Assembly (NCBI GenBank): GCA_018650795.1
Contig: JABIFG010000282.1
Location: forward strand, 1 to 64,000
Direction: 5' to 3'
Source of the DNA: Fidelibacterota bacterium
Lineage (GTDB): Bacteria > Fidelibacterota > UBA8477 > JABMPR01
Length of the DNA: 64,000 nucleotides
Every line of letters starts with the position of its first letter. Position 1 is the stretch's first letter. Of the stretch, positions 16,552 to 24,882 are shown piece by piece. The notes under the pieces were generated by a model. That model had not been told where the DNA came from. It did not search any database and saw only the letters and a list, made by a program, of their open reading frames with translations. A program made the translations under genes and the position numbers.

Positions 16552-16956
16552 TTAATCAGGACCGAAATAGTCTGTGTAAATGGTTGGTGTTTCCTGGAGT
16601 CGAATGCGATGCAGTGTTCCACCTTTAAGTTGACTTGCTATCTGCTCCCACATCCAGACCACCATATTCTCTGTTGAGGGTTGCTTACCCTTAAACCAAG
16701 GGACATCTATCTCTATTTGAGAGTGATCGACCTGCTTGATGACATGTTCCTTCACCACCTGTTTGAGGTGCCCAAGGTCCAAAAGAAATCCTGTAGCAGG
16801 ATTAACCGCTCCTGTCACCGAGACTGTCAGTTCATAATTATGTCCGTGGATATTGAGGTCTTCACCAAAAGCTGCCAGATTTTCTGCTTCACTCAGGGCG
16901 GGATTACCATAGCGGTGGGCGGCACAGAAGTGAAAAACTTTATTCAAAACAATCAT
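16552..16956 (-). CDS. 6-pyruvoyltetrahydropterin synthase / QueD family protein (COG0720)
   Basis: A 134-residue T-fold enzyme acting on dihydroneopterin triphosphate, the FolE product. Zinc histidines are visible in FHFCAAHR and HGHNYEL. The catalytic Cys expected before HGH (C-x3-HGH in QueD, C-x5-HGH in animal-type PTPS) is missing: the loop reads AAFGEDLNIHGH, with Glu/Asp in its place. The long N-terminal loop (NPALSEAENLAAFGE) resembles animal-type PTPS more than E. coli QueD. It may be a PTPS-III-like enzyme feeding folate synthesis in place of FolB, or a divergent QueD. A promoter lies just upstream (16982-17009). Confidence 0.78.
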   Translation of the reverse strand: MIVLNKVFHFCAAHRYGNPALSEAENLAAFGEDLNIHGHNYELTVSVTGAVNPATGFLLDLGHLKQVVKEHVIKQVDHSQIEIDVPWFKGKQPSTENMVVWMWEQIASQLKGGTLHRIRLQETPTIYTDYFGPD

Positions 16957-16981
16957 TATAATTCCTTTATCCTATGCTTTG

Positions 16982-17009
16982 AATTTATTGTTGTGTGACC
17001 CAATGTCAA
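16982..17009 (-). promoter_or_regulatory. Probable sigma-70 promoter of the COG0720-yhhQ-folE operon
   Basis: On the minus strand a perfect TTGACA (17004-17009) is followed after 16 bases by TAAATT (16982-16987), upstream of the pterin gene start at 16956. A ribosome site (AAAGGA) follows. I saw no preQ1 riboswitch in the leader. Confidence 0.5.
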
Positions 17010-17055
17010 ATCAACAGGCGAGTAGCTTCCCAGATTCTCCGGGCCGTGACCTTTT

Positions 17056-17571
17056 TTAATAAAAAGACTCGTCTTCCCAACGTGTGATACGCCAGGTGCC
17101 ACCAGGATCGCTTACAAAATCAAAAATGGCATTCCCGGAAATGAAAAACTCTCCACCGATGGATAGATCGAAGGTTTTGGTCAGGCTGATTCCCCCGCTC
17201 CCAGATGTATCGGTAGCAATGGTGGCGTTCCAGACCAGGGTGAAATGATCAAACCCTCTAAATAGCCGCCCCGTAGTTCGTAATTCGGTATCTCTGCCCC
17301 AGTAATCATAACCACCTGCGCCACCTATATCAGGATCGAAATAGATAAACACAAAACTGGTATCAAAGAGCTCGCTGTATACCAAACTGTCACGGTAGAT
17401 ATAAGCATAGCGGAAGTTTTGCAGGACCTCATCAGGAGATCTTTGTTCTGTGAGGAAAAGAGAACTCTCTCCTTCCAGAATACCTTCAGTGGGCGCAAAT
17501 GGATTCCAGCAGCCCGAGAGATATATTGAGCTGAGCAAAATAAACAGAAGCGTTAGCTTGGATGGCTTCAC
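17056..17571 (-). CDS. Uncharacterised lipoprotein, paralogue of its upstream neighbour
   Basis: A 171-residue exported lipoprotein: the signal ends in IYLSGC, with lipid Cys at residue 21. The mature part contains SPDEVLQNFRYAYIYRDSL, then FVFIYFDPD and YDYWGRDTELRTTGRLF, which looks like an NTF2-like or SnoaL-like alpha+beta cone domain. The upstream gene begins the same way (SPEIVLQNLSNAF), so the two are likely paralogues from a tandem duplication. They are separated by 3 bases and surely co-transcribed. Function unknown. Confidence 0.7.
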   Translation of the reverse strand: MKPSKLTLLFILLSSIYLSGCWNPFAPTEGILEGESSLFLTEQRSPDEVLQNFRYAYIYRDSLVYSELFDTSFVFIYFDPDIGGAGGYDYWGRDTELRTTGRLFRGFDHFTLVWNATIATDTSGSGGISLTKTFDLSIGGEFFISGNAIFDFVSDPGGTWRITRWEDESFY

Positions 17572-17574
17572 AAT

Positions 17575-18180
17575 CTAATGTACCAGCGTTTTGAGGTCGC
17601 TCCAGCAGGGCAGTGTGTCAGATTTCAAGTCCTGCCAGACAGATATTTCATAAAGCAGATCAACATTTTGTACCAGCGTTAACGTTGCTTGACCCTTGAA
17701 CTGTTCCGGCAGAAGGGGCTCCGCTTCCCCATAGAACAAAGTCAAGTGATAGTCCGTGATAATTTCATAGCGATCATCAATGGGTGATAACTGTTCGACT
17801 TCCCATTCAAGACGTGGAAGACCTTCTTCATTGAGCATTTCGAAAAGTTGGGTGATGAAATTTTCTTCTTCCACATAACCCCAGTTATCAAAAACACCTG
17901 GCTGGGAGCTGGCCACACCCTGGTCTGGAAAAAAAGCAAAGGACGCTCCTGTTTCGCCGGAGCTCCCCAAAACATCCAGATGATAATTTGGTTTATGGGC
18001 GGGAAATGCATTGGAAAGATTTTGCAGCACGATTTCAGGTGAGGTGGGTGGAATCCAGGCATAGGGATCCTGAACATCGGTGGGGGGCTCAGAATCACGT
18101 GGGGTGAAAAGCTCACAACCCGAGAACAAGAGTATACCTAGCAATGTAATCGTGGACCATATCATTAGCTGAAAGTACAC
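17575..18180 (-). CDS. Uncharacterised lipoprotein, first of a tandem pair
   Basis: A 201-residue protein with lipoprotein signal ending ILLFSGC (Cys at residue 22). It shares with the next gene the segment SPEIVLQNLSNAFPAHKPNYHLDVL, followed by FAFFPDQG and VFDNWGYVEEENFITQLFEML. The order aromatic strand, Asp/Gly turn, W-G-[RY], then a helix is the same in both. It ends with a beta strand pair YEISVWQDLK. No known family is recognised with confidence. It is divergent from the RibD-like gene across a 79-base gap. Confidence 0.68.
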   Translation of the reverse strand: MYFQLMIWSTITLLGILLFSGCELFTPRDSEPPTDVQDPYAWIPPTSPEIVLQNLSNAFPAHKPNYHLDVLGSSGETGASFAFFPDQGVASSQPGVFDNWGYVEEENFITQLFEMLNEEGLPRLEWEVEQLSPIDDRYEIITDYHLTLFYGEAEPLLPEQFKGQATLTLVQNVDLLYEISVWQDLKSDTLPCWSDLKTLVH

Positions 18181-18259
18181 GATGTGACACTAAAAACAAA
18201 TCACATGTTGTGCTTTTCCTGTTTAGCGGTCTATTTTCCACCATGGAGCGTATTAAGAC

Positions 18260-18892
18260 ATGAGAGTTTTCGCCTGTATGGCCACCTCTCTGGATGGCAA
18301 GATCGGACCGGCCGGTGTTGACCATTTTGTGCCTATTGGTTCGCGCTATGACATGAAAAATCTGATCTCACTCAGGGATGAAGCCGACGGGATACTGTTT
18401 GGCGCGAGCACCTTCAGAACCTGGCCAAAGGTCCACCATGGGAACGACCCCAACCGGAGCGCACATCATTTTATAATGAGTCGTAGCCTTGATCTGGATT
18501 TTCAGGCCGATCTTTTTCAGCACCCAGAAATCCCCATCACTATTTTCTCCGGCTCAGAAAACACCGTCCCAAGCCAAACGATACCAGAACATGTCGACAT
18601 TGTATCCGCTCCTGATCATCCCAGCCAAATTGATTTCATTCTGAGGTATGTTACCAAATGTGGTGTGAAATCATTAATGGTCGAAGGTGGCGGTCATATT
18701 ATTCACTCTTTCATAGCCGCCCAAGCCCTGGATGAGCTATACCTAACTCTAGTTCCTGTTGTTATTGGCGACAAGAGGGCTCCCGCTTTGCTTGGTGGAC
18801 AAAGCCTGGCCGCACCACCCCATATTAAAATCCTGGAGAGTAGGCAGATCGGGAACGAAACCTTTCTTCACCTCGAGTTCAGCTACAGTTAA
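18260..18892 (+). CDS. RibD C-terminal / dihydrofolate-reductase-like NAD(P)H reductase
   Basis: A 210-residue protein of the RibD reductase-domain family. The start MRVFACMATSLDGKIGPAG is the usual N-terminal strand and substrate loop. LRDEADGILFGASTFRTW and GVKSLMVEGGGHIIHSF (the G-G nucleotide motif) follow. The RibD deaminase domain is absent, so this is a stand-alone reductase, as in many pyrimidine- or pterin-reductase paralogues. It might reduce a riboflavin or folate intermediate, but the substrate is not known. The gene appears to be monocistronic. Confidence 0.8.
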   Translation: MRVFACMATSLDGKIGPAGVDHFVPIGSRYDMKNLISLRDEADGILFGASTFRTWPKVHHGNDPNRSAHHFIMSRSLDLDFQADLFQHPEIPITIFSGSENTVPSQTIPEHVDIVSAPDHPSQIDFILRYVTKCGVKSLMVEGGGHIIHSFIAAQALDELYLTLVPVVIGDKRAPALLGGQSLAAPPHIKILESRQIGNETFLHLEFSYS

Positions 18893-18994
18893 AATCCTTG
18901 TAGTAAAGCTGCGGTTATCACATATGTTCTCTCCCATGATGATCAGACAGCCACAAACACCCCTCGTGAATTCCCGTCAAACAGGCTTTATGCT

Positions 18995-20335
18995 ATGAAA
19001 AAAAGCCTCCTTGTTTTTCTACTTTTTACTGCTGTGGTCTGGGCTGATTATCCCGATCAATCCAGGGTTGTCAGAACTGCTGAAATGTGGGGGGGCATCA
19101 GCAGTAATAGTAATGTTGTGCTTAGTGATGATGGAGAATCATTACAGCTAGCCGACGGGTCAGTTACAGGTTTCTTCACTTTAATTCCCGATACTCTGCC
19201 GGCTCCTTTTGACCGTGGCCTGCCGTCGTGGAACGGGACGGCATTTCATGAGGATTCGGGCTTCAAGGTTTCTGTGCGTTTTAAATATTCTACCACCTGG
19301 TCACCCTGGTTAACTGTAGGCTATTGGAAAAATTATATCTGGCCATTCTACGGAGAGACGTCCTACGCAGCTGGAGAAATTGACTATGACTATGTCGTTC
19401 TGGACGACTTTCACACGATCTGGCAATGGCGAGTAGAGTTTAAGAGGCAGTTAGCAACACATCCTTCGCCGTCCATCAACAAGCTTAGTTTTTTTGTAAG
19501 CGACCAGAGAACCACTGACAACCAGAATATGTCAGCGATTATAAACGATGATCCACCAGAAATATACATTCCCACAAATTTTGTCTGTCAGTACAATGTT
19601 GATCCTGAAATTGGTGGAAGTATCTGCTCACCCACGTCTACAGTGCTGGCTATCCGAAGTTATGATATCGAGGTAGATCCCTATGGTTTTGCCCTTGATA
19701 ATTATGATGATTACTGGAACCTCTTTGGGATCTGGCCGCGGGCAGTCCAGAATGCTGCGGGATATCATCTTGATGGCGCCGTAACCCGCTATCGCACCTG
19801 GAGTCAGGCTTATGATACACTGGCGGCTGGCGGACGGGTCATCATGTCAGTTGGACCCCCGCTTTATGCAGGACACCTTATGATGTTGGCGGGCTTTGAT
19901 AGCCAGGGTGACCCCCTGGTTCATGATCCAGCACAACAAAATGGCGAGGGTTACGAATTCAGTAAGTCTTCTATATCCCAATCCTGGTTCACCAAGGGTG
20001 GCGTGGGCTACACTTTCTTCTCCGATGAAACTATTGTTGCTCTGGATGATGGGCAGCAAAACACCCGGCCCGACCAATTAGAGCTATACGAAAACTTTCC
20101 CAATCCATTTAACCCCTCTACCAGTCTGAGATTTACACTGTCTTTTGCTTCTCACATTAAGCTGAGTGTTTTTGATCTCGCTGGTAAACAGATCGATGTG
20201 TTAATCAGCGATTATCTACCGGCTGGAAATCATCAGATTGTCTGGAATGCTCAGAATCAGGTAAGCGGGGTTTATCTCGTACGCCTGGAGTCTGGTACGG
20301 AAACACAGATTCGTCGCATGACCCTGCTGAAGTAA
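18995..20335 (+). CDS. Secreted C39-like cysteine peptidase with type IX-like C-terminal sorting domain
   Basis: A 446-residue exported protein. Signal peptide 1-18 (cut near VWA-DY). A beta-rich N-terminal region runs to about 185. A papain-like peptidase_C39_2 domain spans about 190-350, with candidate catalytic Cys211 (GGSICSPTS), His294 (YAGHLMMLAGF) and Asp311 (LVHDPA). The C-terminal 80 residues are a Por-secretion/FlgD-like sorting domain starting YENFPNPFNPSTSLRF and ending SGVYLVRLESG...RRMTLLK. Such domains direct export across the outer membrane by a type IX-like system in FCB bacteria. The peptide target is unknown. The stop is 21 bases from the convergent SLC13 gene. Confidence 0.85.
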   Translation: MKKSLLVFLLFTAVVWADYPDQSRVVRTAEMWGGISSNSNVVLSDDGESLQLADGSVTGFFTLIPDTLPAPFDRGLPSWNGTAFHEDSGFKVSVRFKYSTTWSPWLTVGYWKNYIWPFYGETSYAAGEIDYDYVVLDDFHTIWQWRVEFKRQLATHPSPSINKLSFFVSDQRTTDNQNMSAIINDDPPEIYIPTNFVCQYNVDPEIGGSICSPTSTVLAIRSYDIEVDPYGFALDNYDDYWNLFGIWPRAVQNAAGYHLDGAVTRYRTWSQAYDTLAAGGRVIMSVGPPLYAGHLMMLAGFDSQGDPLVHDPAQQNGEGYEFSKSSISQSWFTKGGVGYTFFSDETIVALDDGQQNTRPDQLELYENFPNPFNPSTSLRFTLSFASHIKLSVFDLAGKQIDVLISDYLPAGNHQIVWNAQNQVSGVYLVRLESGTETQIRRMTLLK

Positions 20336-20356
20336 GCCTCACCTCTTTATACTAGC

Positions 20357-22147
20357 CTAAAAAGGCCAGAAAATTGGCGCCATGACAGAAGCAATTACCC
20401 AAAAAATCAAATTCAAGGGCACACCGGCTTTCACATAATCCATAAACTGGTATTTACCTGGACCATAGACCATAAGATTAGTTTGATAGCCAATCGGGGT
20501 CATAAAGCTGGCTGATGCGGCATAGCAAATAGTGAATATTAGCGGTCGGGAGTCAATACCCATATTATTGGCTGCTGCAATGGCAATGGGGGTCAGCACG
20601 ATGGCTGCTGCATTATTAGAAACCACCGATGTGATTATGGCCGTGATAAAATAGAGGCTGGAAAGCAGCACATAGGGCGCTAGATCTGCCGAGAATGTTT
20701 TTGCCAGGGAAGTCACGCTCTCACCAATCAGGTGCGCTGCACCACTGGTTTCCATGGCCGTTCCAAAAGGAATAAAGGCGGCAATAAAGATGATGACTGG
20801 CCAATTAATGGCACTGTAAGCTTCTCTCGTTGAAATGTGCTTGGTAACCAGCAGCAGGAAGGCACCTGCCAGAGCGGCCGCCAGAATATCAACAAGTCCT
20901 GTTGCTGCCGAGAGCATGATAATGGGAATAATGATGACCGCCAGCCAACGGATTCTTTTTTTGCGCATATTGATTTCATGATGCTGCAGAATGATCAAGT
21001 CTGGATCATTACGCATTTCTGATATCTGGTCAGCTGGCATGAGCATAAGCAGGGTATCAGCAAAGTGGAGGCGAATATGGGCGATCTTTTGTTTGATGGT
21101 AACGCCTCTGCGGCCAATGGCCAGAACAAAAGCCTTGTATTTCTTGCGGAAATTCAGATCGCTCAGGGATTTACCATAGAGTGTTGAATCGGGACCAACC
21201 AAGCCTTCAACCAACACATTGTCTCCAGCCTGAAGTTCTTTTTCACCCAACTTGACCTCTGAGAGCGCTAAAACTTTTTCCTGCTGAAGAAATTTTAAAA
21301 AATTCTCCAGAGCCCCCTTTGTTAACAGAATGTCACCTTGAAGCAGAATGAGGTTTCCAATATTGCTGGTAAGTTGAATACCATCTCGAATTACAGCCAG
21401 AACGGTAATGTCATAGCGCTCATTCACCTGGCGGTCTCGACAATTTGACCCAATCAGGGGTGAATCATTATCTACTTTGAATTCAGTGAGATAGGTAGAC
21501 ATATGATATTTACCTACCAGGGTACTCACGGGAGCACGAGAGGGTAAAAGCTTAGGTAAAACAACCAGGCTATAGATGGATCCGACTACAAGAAAAATGA
21601 TCCCCATGGGTAAAAACTCAAACATTCCCAGAGCCTGGAGACCGTGCGCTTCACCTACAGAACTGACCAACAGATTGGTTGAGGTCCCGATGAGGGTGAT
21701 GGTGCCGCCATAAATAGCCGCATAGGAGAGCGGTAAAAGTAGTTTTGAGGGTGAGATTCTAAATTTTGAAGCCATGTGCATGGCTACCGGGATAAAGATT
21801 GCCACGGCTGCAACATTGTTGATAAATCCCGAGAAAATGCTTACTGTAACGAAGAAGAGACCTATCCCCAGCCACTTTACCTTCTTTTCCATGTTGATGA
21901 AATATTGGGCGAAATTTTCAAGGATACCGGTTTTTACCAGGGCGTGACTAAGTACAAACATCACGGCAACAGTAAGCACAGCCTTGTTGCTAAACCCTGC
22001 AATGGCCTGATCACTATCTACGTATCCCGTAAACCAGAGTACCAGCAAGAGACCCAGGCCCAAAACATCGATAGGGAGGACTTCCAAAACCAGAAGCACT
22101 AGCAAGAGAATCATCAAGACGAATATTCCCGCTATCTCAAATCCCAT
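20357..22147 (-). CDS. SLC13 / CitT-type permease with RCK_C domains
   Basis: A 596-residue transporter. N-terminal membrane helices (about 1-200) and C-terminal helices (about 400-596) flank a soluble centre with two TrkA-C (RCK_C) domains near 205-370 (DNDSPLIGSNCRDRQVNERY and GPDSTLYGKSLSDLNFRKKY). Family repeats AGFSNKAVLTVA and VVSNNAAAIVLTPIAIA are the re-entrant SNN/T-type substrate loops. Members move sulfate, di- or tricarboxylates or other anions, usually with Na+; RCK_C domains suggest ligand gating. The substrate is unknown. Transcribed alone; the 313-base upstream gap is described separately. Confidence 0.83.
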   Translation of the reverse strand: MGFEIAGIFVLMILLLVLLVLEVLPIDVLGLGLLLVLWFTGYVDSDQAIAGFSNKAVLTVAVMFVLSHALVKTGILENFAQYFINMEKKVKWLGIGLFFVTVSIFSGFINNVAAVAIFIPVAMHMASKFRISPSKLLLPLSYAAIYGGTITLIGTSTNLLVSSVGEAHGLQALGMFEFLPMGIIFLVVGSIYSLVVLPKLLPSRAPVSTLVGKYHMSTYLTEFKVDNDSPLIGSNCRDRQVNERYDITVLAVIRDGIQLTSNIGNLILLQGDILLTKGALENFLKFLQQEKVLALSEVKLGEKELQAGDNVLVEGLVGPDSTLYGKSLSDLNFRKKYKAFVLAIGRRGVTIKQKIAHIRLHFADTLLMLMPADQISEMRNDPDLIILQHHEINMRKKRIRWLAVIIIPIIMLSAATGLVDILAAALAGAFLLLVTKHISTREAYSAINWPVIIFIAAFIPFGTAMETSGAAHLIGESVTSLAKTFSADLAPYVLLSSLYFITAIITSVVSNNAAAIVLTPIAIAAANNMGIDSRPLIFTICYAASASFMTPIGYQTNLMVYGPGKYQFMDYVKAGVPLNLIFWVIASVMAPIFWPF

Positions 22148-22460
22148 ATTTCTCCTTATTTTCCAGTCTTAACGCTTTCAAAGACGTCACTCCAGAGCGC
22201 CATATTTTACATTGGACGAGCTGGTCTCCATTATAACAAAAGTTATTGTGTTTAAATAATTTGTGCAAGCAATAAGCGTTTATAGTATGGAACGAATCTT
22301 TGGGTGAGAAATCTCTTGATAATATATTTGATGACCCCTTCCAGTAGAAAAAAATGAAGCCTCGATCCTTAAGGAAAAGGCTTGGTGGGTCAAGCCTGTT
22401 TGTTAAATTCCGCACTGATATCAAAAGGATATAACTATATACAAAATGAGGAAGTGACTC
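22148..22460. other. Intergenic region between divergent SLC13 and FecR-domain genes
   Basis: These 313 bases hold the two divergent start regions. I see no convincing gene, RNA or strong promoter pair. An AT-rich stretch with TATAAC at 22430-22435 sits before the FecR-gene ribosome site (GAGGAAG, 22447-22453). A short open frame on the minus strand shows no family similarity or ribosome site. Confidence 0.4.
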
Positions 22461-24716
22461 ATGAAAAAATTTGTTACCCTGTTAGTCTTTGCGCTGATTT
22501 TAATCGGTGGAGTATACGCCGATAAGGTCGCTGTGATCTCCAAGGTACAAGGTGAAGTCCTGATACAAAAGGCAGAAGATTTTGATTATAACACACCGGT
22601 TACCATGGGTATGATCCTGGACAACAACGATCAGATCAAAGTAAATGATGGTTTTGCTGTGATGTTGCTTCTGGATGATAAAAGCCAGGTGAAGCTTCGT
22701 GAAAATACAGAAGTAGCTGTTACCATGGTAGAAGATATTGGTGGTCCTGGATACCATGTTCGTCTTGAATATGGTCAAGCCCTGACAAAGTATGCCAAAG
22801 GGGCCGAGTTTGGTTTTCAGCTACACACGCCAACCTCTGTGGCTTCCATCAAAGGAACCGAGTTCTGGACCGTTACGGATCCTGAAACTGGTGATCAAGT
22901 GATTGTTGTCGAGGGCCAGGTTGATGTGATGAACAACCTCACAGGCATGATCAGCACCGCTGGTCCTGGTGAAACCGTAAGCTCAACAACAGACGGATAT
23001 ATCCAGACGGGTGAAACTGAAGAGGGGACCATCCCACAAGATCCTGAAGATGATACTATTGATGCGGAAGAAGATACTGGAGACGCTGGGTCAGACTCTA
23101 CAGAAGTAGACACCGAACTGGTTGATGAAGAAGAGCCAGAAACCGATGACGCTGCGGGCGACATGCCACCCCCCCCTCCCTCTACAGCAGGCGAAACAGC
23201 TCCTGAAGCTGAGGATGAAGAAGCTGGAGACGACGAAGAAGGCGGTGGACTCTTTGGTGATGCTCTCGCCATGGATGCCGCACTGGGTGCTGTAACCATT
23301 GATGGTCAGCTCTATAACCAAATTGCACTACGTCCCGATATTTCTATTGGAAAACTGGGCGTCGGACTGGATATCGTTCTCTATATGGATCAAAATGGTG
23401 ACATTAGGAGCGATGACTGGGATGACTATACTGACATTATAGACAAGATCATGTATGTCCGCTGGGGTCAGCCTCAAGATCCTCTCTATGTCAGGGTTGG
23501 AACTCTTGAAAATGTCGTTCTGGGTTATGGTCTATTTGTGAATGGCTATAACAACATGATGGAATACCCCTCCGTCCGTAAAATTGGAACCCACATTGGT
23601 TTCACCCTTGGTAATTTTGGTGTTGAAACCATGGTCGCCAATGTAAAAGAGTTGGTTGGCCTGGCCTCATTTCGTGGTACTTATAGTCTCGGGAAATTGA
23701 AGTTTGGTGCTACCGTTGCTTCGGACTTCAACCAGTATCTGGGCTTTAAAGATACCGATGATGATGGCCGTCCCGATCTTGTGGATGACTTCCCAGACAA
23801 TGATACCTACTGGCTGGATTCAGATGGTGATGGTTATGCCGATAGAGATCCAGAGGAATACGATATCGATGGTGACAATAAAACCGATAGCCACCCCAAC
23901 CCTATTTACAATTTTGATGATGCCATTGAAGGTCTCAAGCCAGAGCCCTTTAACCTGGCTGAGAATAAAGCCACGCTCACAGGTGTAAGTTTTGATGTGG
24001 GATATCCTGTATTTAGTTCAGGTTTTCTGGATGTCATGCTCTTCGCTGAAGCCGGACAGTACATCGGAAATCACTACAATTATACCGATGGTGCCGCAGG
24101 ACTGGATTCTGTAGAAGTAACCCATGGTTGGGGTTTAACTGCTCCCGGTATCCGTGCGACAGTCATGAAAATTGTTAATATCGGGCTGGAATATCGAATG
24201 ACCGGCGAAAATTTCGTCTTCTCCATGTTCGATCAGAACTATGACATTGATCGTGTGAGTATGCAGTCCTTTCCGCTGGCAGATGTAATGAAGCCTATCA
24301 CACGCGACATGAGACTCATGAACACAACACCCATGCAGGGTGTTTTTGGAAGCGTGGGTGTAGACATCCTAAGTTTGGTAACGGTTACTGGTGCATATCA
24401 GCACATGATACAGGATGGATCTGACCCGGTTAAGGGTGTATATGGATCCATTAACCTGGCTGAAAACCTCATTCCAAAACTGGCTGGTGCATCTGCATAC
24501 CTCAATCGTATGAATGTCGATGATCCCTGGGATATTTATAGCGAAGGGACATTGCTGGGTTATAAAGCAGTCTTTGCTCTGGGTGGTGGAGCTACATTAA
24601 CCTGGGATTTCCGTCAGACTTTCCGTGACCTGGATGGTGATGGAGAAATCAACATGGATAGTGGCTCAGATGAAGTAATCAGGACCACAGTTATTGAAAC
24701 TGGGTTTTCTTTCTAA
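22461..24716 (+). CDS. FecR-domain envelope protein with acidic linker, beta-rich C-terminal part and Ca-binding-like repeats
   Basis: A 751-residue exported protein. Signal peptide 1-20 (GVYA-DK). A FecR-type beta domain spans about 25-160 (KVQGEVLIQ..., NDQIKVNDGFAVMLLLDD, GTEFWTV). A very acidic, proline-containing linker covers 185-263. From about 265 to the end comes a beta-rich region resembling an outer-membrane barrel or porin-like domain (VYVRVGTLENVVLGYGLF, FTLGNFGVETMVANV), ending in an aromatic strand (VIETGFSF). Around 430-480 lie Asp-rich loops DTDDDGRPDLVDD and DSDGDGYADRDPEEYDIDG like thrombospondin type-3 Ca repeats. It is monocistronic, with a good ribosome site and a strong terminator. 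It may bind the cell surface or anchor polymers; function not known. Confidence 0.75.
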   Translation: MKKFVTLLVFALILIGGVYADKVAVISKVQGEVLIQKAEDFDYNTPVTMGMILDNNDQIKVNDGFAVMLLLDDKSQVKLRENTEVAVTMVEDIGGPGYHVRLEYGQALTKYAKGAEFGFQLHTPTSVASIKGTEFWTVTDPETGDQVIVVEGQVDVMNNLTGMISTAGPGETVSSTTDGYIQTGETEEGTIPQDPEDDTIDAEEDTGDAGSDSTEVDTELVDEEEPETDDAAGDMPPPPPSTAGETAPEAEDEEAGDDEEGGGLFGDALAMDAALGAVTIDGQLYNQIALRPDISIGKLGVGLDIVLYMDQNGDIRSDDWDDYTDIIDKIMYVRWGQPQDPLYVRVGTLENVVLGYGLFVNGYNNMMEYPSVRKIGTHIGFTLGNFGVETMVANVKELVGLASFRGTYSLGKLKFGATVASDFNQYLGFKDTDDDGRPDLVDDFPDNDTYWLDSDGDGYADRDPEEYDIDGDNKTDSHPNPIYNFDDAIEGLKPEPFNLAENKATLTGVSFDVGYPVFSSGFLDVMLFAEAGQYIGNHYNYTDGAAGLDSVEVTHGWGLTAPGIRATVMKIVNIGLEYRMTGENFVFSMFDQNYDIDRVSMQSFPLADVMKPITRDMRLMNTTPMQGVFGSVGVDILSLVTVTGAYQHMIQDGSDPVKGVYGSINLAENLIPKLAGASAYLNRMNVDDPWDIYSEGTLLGYKAVFALGGGATLTWDFRQTFRDLDGDGEINMDSGSDEVIRTTVIETGFSF

Positions 24717-24735
24717 ACACAACACTATAGATGAC

Positions 24736-24769
24736 AAAAAACGCCCTGCCTTTGCGGGGCGTTTTTTTT
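24736..24769 (+). terminator. Rho-independent terminator after the FecR-domain gene
   Basis: Stem AAAACGCCCTGC / GCGGGGCGTTTT with a 6-base loop, followed by a run of eight T (24762-24769). It lies 20 bases after the stop codon. Confidence 0.9.
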
Positions 24770-24882
24770 GACATCTCTTTTCAACCGAACAGCGAGCCTT
24801 GTGACCCTTCAGCGAAAATGAGCCTGTCTTCCTAATCCTTTTAGTACCTTCCCCTTATGACAACATCTGAGGAGGGCGTCTC

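Noticed and set aside
16957-17055. preQ1 riboswitch before the queuosine-related operon
   Set aside because: No H-type pseudoknot pattern with the conserved A-rich tail could be seen, only a promoter and a short leader.
22895-23321. Open frames opposite the FecR-domain gene, rich in Ser or other repeated residues
   Set aside because: They are shadows of the acidic linker codons on the other strand. No signal or ribosome site supports them.
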